A DNA stretch of 16,641 bases from Candidatus Peribacterales bacterium. Lineage in GTDB: Bacteria > Patescibacteriota > Gracilibacteria > Peribacterales > Peribacteraceae. The stretch lies in assembly GCA_021731345.1 (NCBI GenBank), contig JAKFXO010000021.1, positions 1 through 16,641 on the forward strand. Reading direction: 5' to 3'. Below are positions 14,322-16,641 of the stretch, in pieces; within the stretch, counting starts at the first letter, position 1, and each line of letters starts with the position of its first letter. Below the pieces are notes generated by a model, which was given only the letters and a program-made list of their open reading frames with translations, was not told where the DNA came from and did no database searches. Made by a program: the position numbers and the translations under genes.

Positions 14322-16641
14322 TTACAGCATCTTCTTCAGATACTGCCCTGTGTAGCTATCTTTCACTTTCGCTACATCTTCGGGCGTTCCAACGGCCATG
14401 ATCTTGCCGCCTTCATCTCCACCGTCTGGGCCAATATCGATGATGTGGTCGACGGACTTCACGACATCCAAGTTGTGCTCGATGACGAGAACAGTGTTGC
14501 CCTTTTCGACGAGTCTTTGCAGAACGTCGAGAAGACGTGCGATGTCGTCAAAGTGAAGACCGGTTGTGGGTTCATCTAAAATATAGAACGTCTTACCGGT
14601 TGCGCGCTTCGTAAGCTCAGTTGCGAGCTTAATGCGCTGCGCCTCACCACCAGAGAGCGTGGTCGCGCTTTGTCCGAGATGAATGTAACCAAGGCCGACA
14701 TCACTCAAGGTCTGCAGTTTGTTCTTGATCGATGGGAATGCTGCGAAGAAATCGAGTCCTTCCGTGATGGTCATTGCCAAAGCATCGGCGATGTTCTTTC
14801 CTTTATAGGTGACTTCCAGAGTCTCGCGGTTATATCTCTTGCCGCGACATGTTTCACAGGTGACGTACACGTCTGGCAGGAAGTGCATCTCGATTCTCTT
14901 CAGTCCGTCACCCTCACAGTCTTCACAGCGGCCGCCGGAAACGTTGAAACTGAAACGTCCTGGCTTGTAGCCGCGAGTCTTGGCTTCAGGGGTCATGGCA
15001 AAGACGTCACGAATTTCCGTGAAGATGCCAGTATACGTAGCGGGGTTTGAGCGCGGTGTACGGCCGATGGGGGACTGATCGATGACAATGGCTTTATCGA
15101 GATGTTCCAAGCCCTTGATACCTTTGAAGTTCTGGCCTTTGCCGTGAGCTTTGTTGAGCGTGCGCTGAAGCTCAGGAGCCAAGATTCCGTGAATCAAGCT
15201 AGATTTGCCAGAACCGGAAACACCTGTGACACCGATGAAACATCCGAGCGGGAAAACGGCATGAACATCCTGCAGGTTGTGGTGCGTTGCACCAAAGACT
15301 TCCACGGTTTTGCCATTTCCTTTGCGGCGAGTCTTAGGAACCGGGATTTTCTTTTTTCCTGAGAGATACTGACCAGTCACAGATTCAGCTTTTTCGATGA
15401 GCTGCTTCGGAGTGCCTTGTGCGACGACTCTTCCTCCATGTTTACCGGCGCCTGGGCCGATCTCCAGAAGCCAGTCAGCAGCTTCGATGGTTTCTTGATC
15501 ATGCTCGACGACGATCACCGTGTTTCCAATATCGCGGAGGTTCGTCATGGTCTTGATGAGCTTCGTGTTGTCACGCTGGTGCAGACCGATGCTTGGTTCA
15601 TCAAGAACGTAGAGCACGCCCTGCAGTGCGGAACCGATTTGCGTTGCGAGACGAATGCGCTGTGCTTCGCCACCGGACAGCGTTGCTGCAGAACGGTTGA
15701 GCGTGAGGTACTTGAGTCCGACGTTCTCAAGGAAGAGGAGACGAGAGATGATCTCAGCCGTCACTTTTTTGACGATCGTGAATTCGTAGTCTGAGAGCGC
15801 GTTTTCGCCTTTTCCGGGTGCAAGGCTCTCGAAGAATTTGCGTGCGGTGGTCACGGACATTTCGGTACCTTCCACGATGTTCTTCTTTCCGACGGTGACA
15901 CCGAGAATTTCCTTCTTGAGGCGCTTACCGCCACATTCCGGACACGGAAGCTCAAACATGTACTGCTCAATCTGGCTGCGTGTGTAGCTTGAGTCTGTCT
16001 CTTTGTGACGACGCTCAAGGTTTGGGATCACTCCTTCATATGTTGTCTGATAATGACCGTCGAATTTCTCGGTCATGAAATCAACATCTACTTTTTCAGG
16101 GTGACCGTAGAGAACGATTTTCTGTACCTCCGGTGTCAGGTGTTTCCATGACACATCGAGATCAAATTTCAATTTCTTCGCGAGTGCCGTGAGTGTTTGG
16201 AGCATGAAGCTCATGCGACCTGCGGATGTTGCCCACGGGTGAATGGCACCTTCGTCCACCGTAAGATCAATATTTGGAACGATGCTCGCAGAGTCCACCT
16301 GCAGAATGCTGCCGATACCGTGACAGTGTTCACACGCGCCGTGAGGCGAGTTGAAGCTGAAGCTGCGTGGTTCTATTTCAGGAATGCTCATCTCCGGATA
16401 GTCCGGGTTGACGAATTTGTCTGAGAATTTCACGAGATCACCGGTGTCACTGTCCATGACGAACATGAGGCCGTCACCTTTCTTGAGTGCAAGCTCTACT
16501 GAGTCAGCAAGACGAACACGGTTTGGGTTTACCTGCTCAACCGACGTACCGTCGCTGAGTTTTTCCTGCACAGGCTCGAAGTCGCGCACAACCAAACGGT
16601 CGATGACGATTTCGATGTCATGGCTCTTTTTGGATCAAGAA
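14322..16641 (-). CDS. uvrA: UvrABC excinuclease subunit A, 5' end off the window, frame broken near the edge
   Basis: UvrA is the damage-sensing ATPase of nucleotide excision repair. The visible part (757 residues from 16595, the frame open to 16634) covers roughly residue 200 to the C-terminus of a typical 940-970-residue UvrA. It includes the first zinc module (ACEHCHGIG, later CPECGGKRL) and the first ABC signature and Walker B (LSGGEAQRIRLATQ, LYVLDEPSIGLHQ). It then has the second Walker A (GVTGVSGSGKSSLIHG), the C-terminal zinc finger (CEDCEGDG ... CETCRGKR) and the second signature and Walker B (LSGGEAQRIKLAT, FYILDEPTTGLH). The first Walker A is off the window. An in-frame TGA lies at 16635-16637. 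A one-base shift in the A5 run (16627-16631) would restore the family sequence LDPKKSHDIEIV, so the gene is frameshifted or the sequence has an indel. Confidence 0.93.

Noticed and set aside
16635..16637. UGA read as glycine in uvrA
   Set aside because: TGA ends the Nudix and metallophosphoesterase genes at their expected lengths, so UGA is a stop here. A one-base shift explains the break better.
1..16641. tRNA genes, CRISPR arrays or transposons
   Set aside because: No cloverleaf with a T-loop consensus was found outside coding frames, no spaced direct repeats, and no transposase-like protein.

Overview
The window reads as ordinary chromosomal DNA of a bacterium with roughly balanced base composition. 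UGA is a stop codon here: the Nudix and metallophosphoesterase genes both end in TGA, so this is not a UGA-glycine lineage. Several traits make a Patescibacteria/CPR-type genome, perhaps near Peregrinibacteria or Peribacteria, my best guess: a eukaryote-like isoleucyl-tRNA synthetase, almost no Shine-Dalgarno sites, small membrane proteins, and anchored or secreted proteins with no close family. This is an inference from style, not a proven placement.

Layout. Positions 1-481 hold no convincing gene, but carry a long imperfect inverted repeat (6-138) and a strong hairpin (292-334). A 72-residue membrane protein follows (482-700, +), with a near-perfect Shine-Dalgarno site and a terminator. Next comes ileS (750-5090, -), which contains two complete histidine-phosphatase domains. 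A 71-residue tail-anchored protein (5214-5429, +) diverges from ileS across an 18-bp perfect palindrome. A 507-residue unknown protein (5512-7035, +) meets head-to-tail with a 915-residue Rel/SpoT-like protein (7037-9784, -), whose C-terminus is a complete EamA/DMT-type membrane domain. Upstream of it on the same strand is a Nudix hydrolase (9827-10306, -). A PRX-like thioredoxin-fold protein (10382-10936, +) overlaps the 3' end of a membrane-anchored metallophosphoesterase (10920-11918, -). Then come a secreted protein (11996-13051, -), a divergent Cys-rich Ser-linker surface protein with a tandem repeat (13241-14260, +), and uvrA (14322 to the right edge, -), whose frame is broken close to the edge.

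How the genes relate. Most look like independent housekeeping, stress or envelope genes: translation (ileS), DNA repair (uvrA), nucleotide signalling and clean-up (Rel-like, Nudix), redox (PRX-like) and surface proteins. The two most unusual objects are gene fusions. In the IleRS, two histidine-phosphatase domains are threaded into the catalytic core on either side of a short native segment. In the Rel homologue, the (p)ppGpp hydrolase site is intact, the synthetase site looks dead, and a 10-helix transporter-like domain is attached.

No tRNA, rRNA, CRISPR array or transposase was seen.
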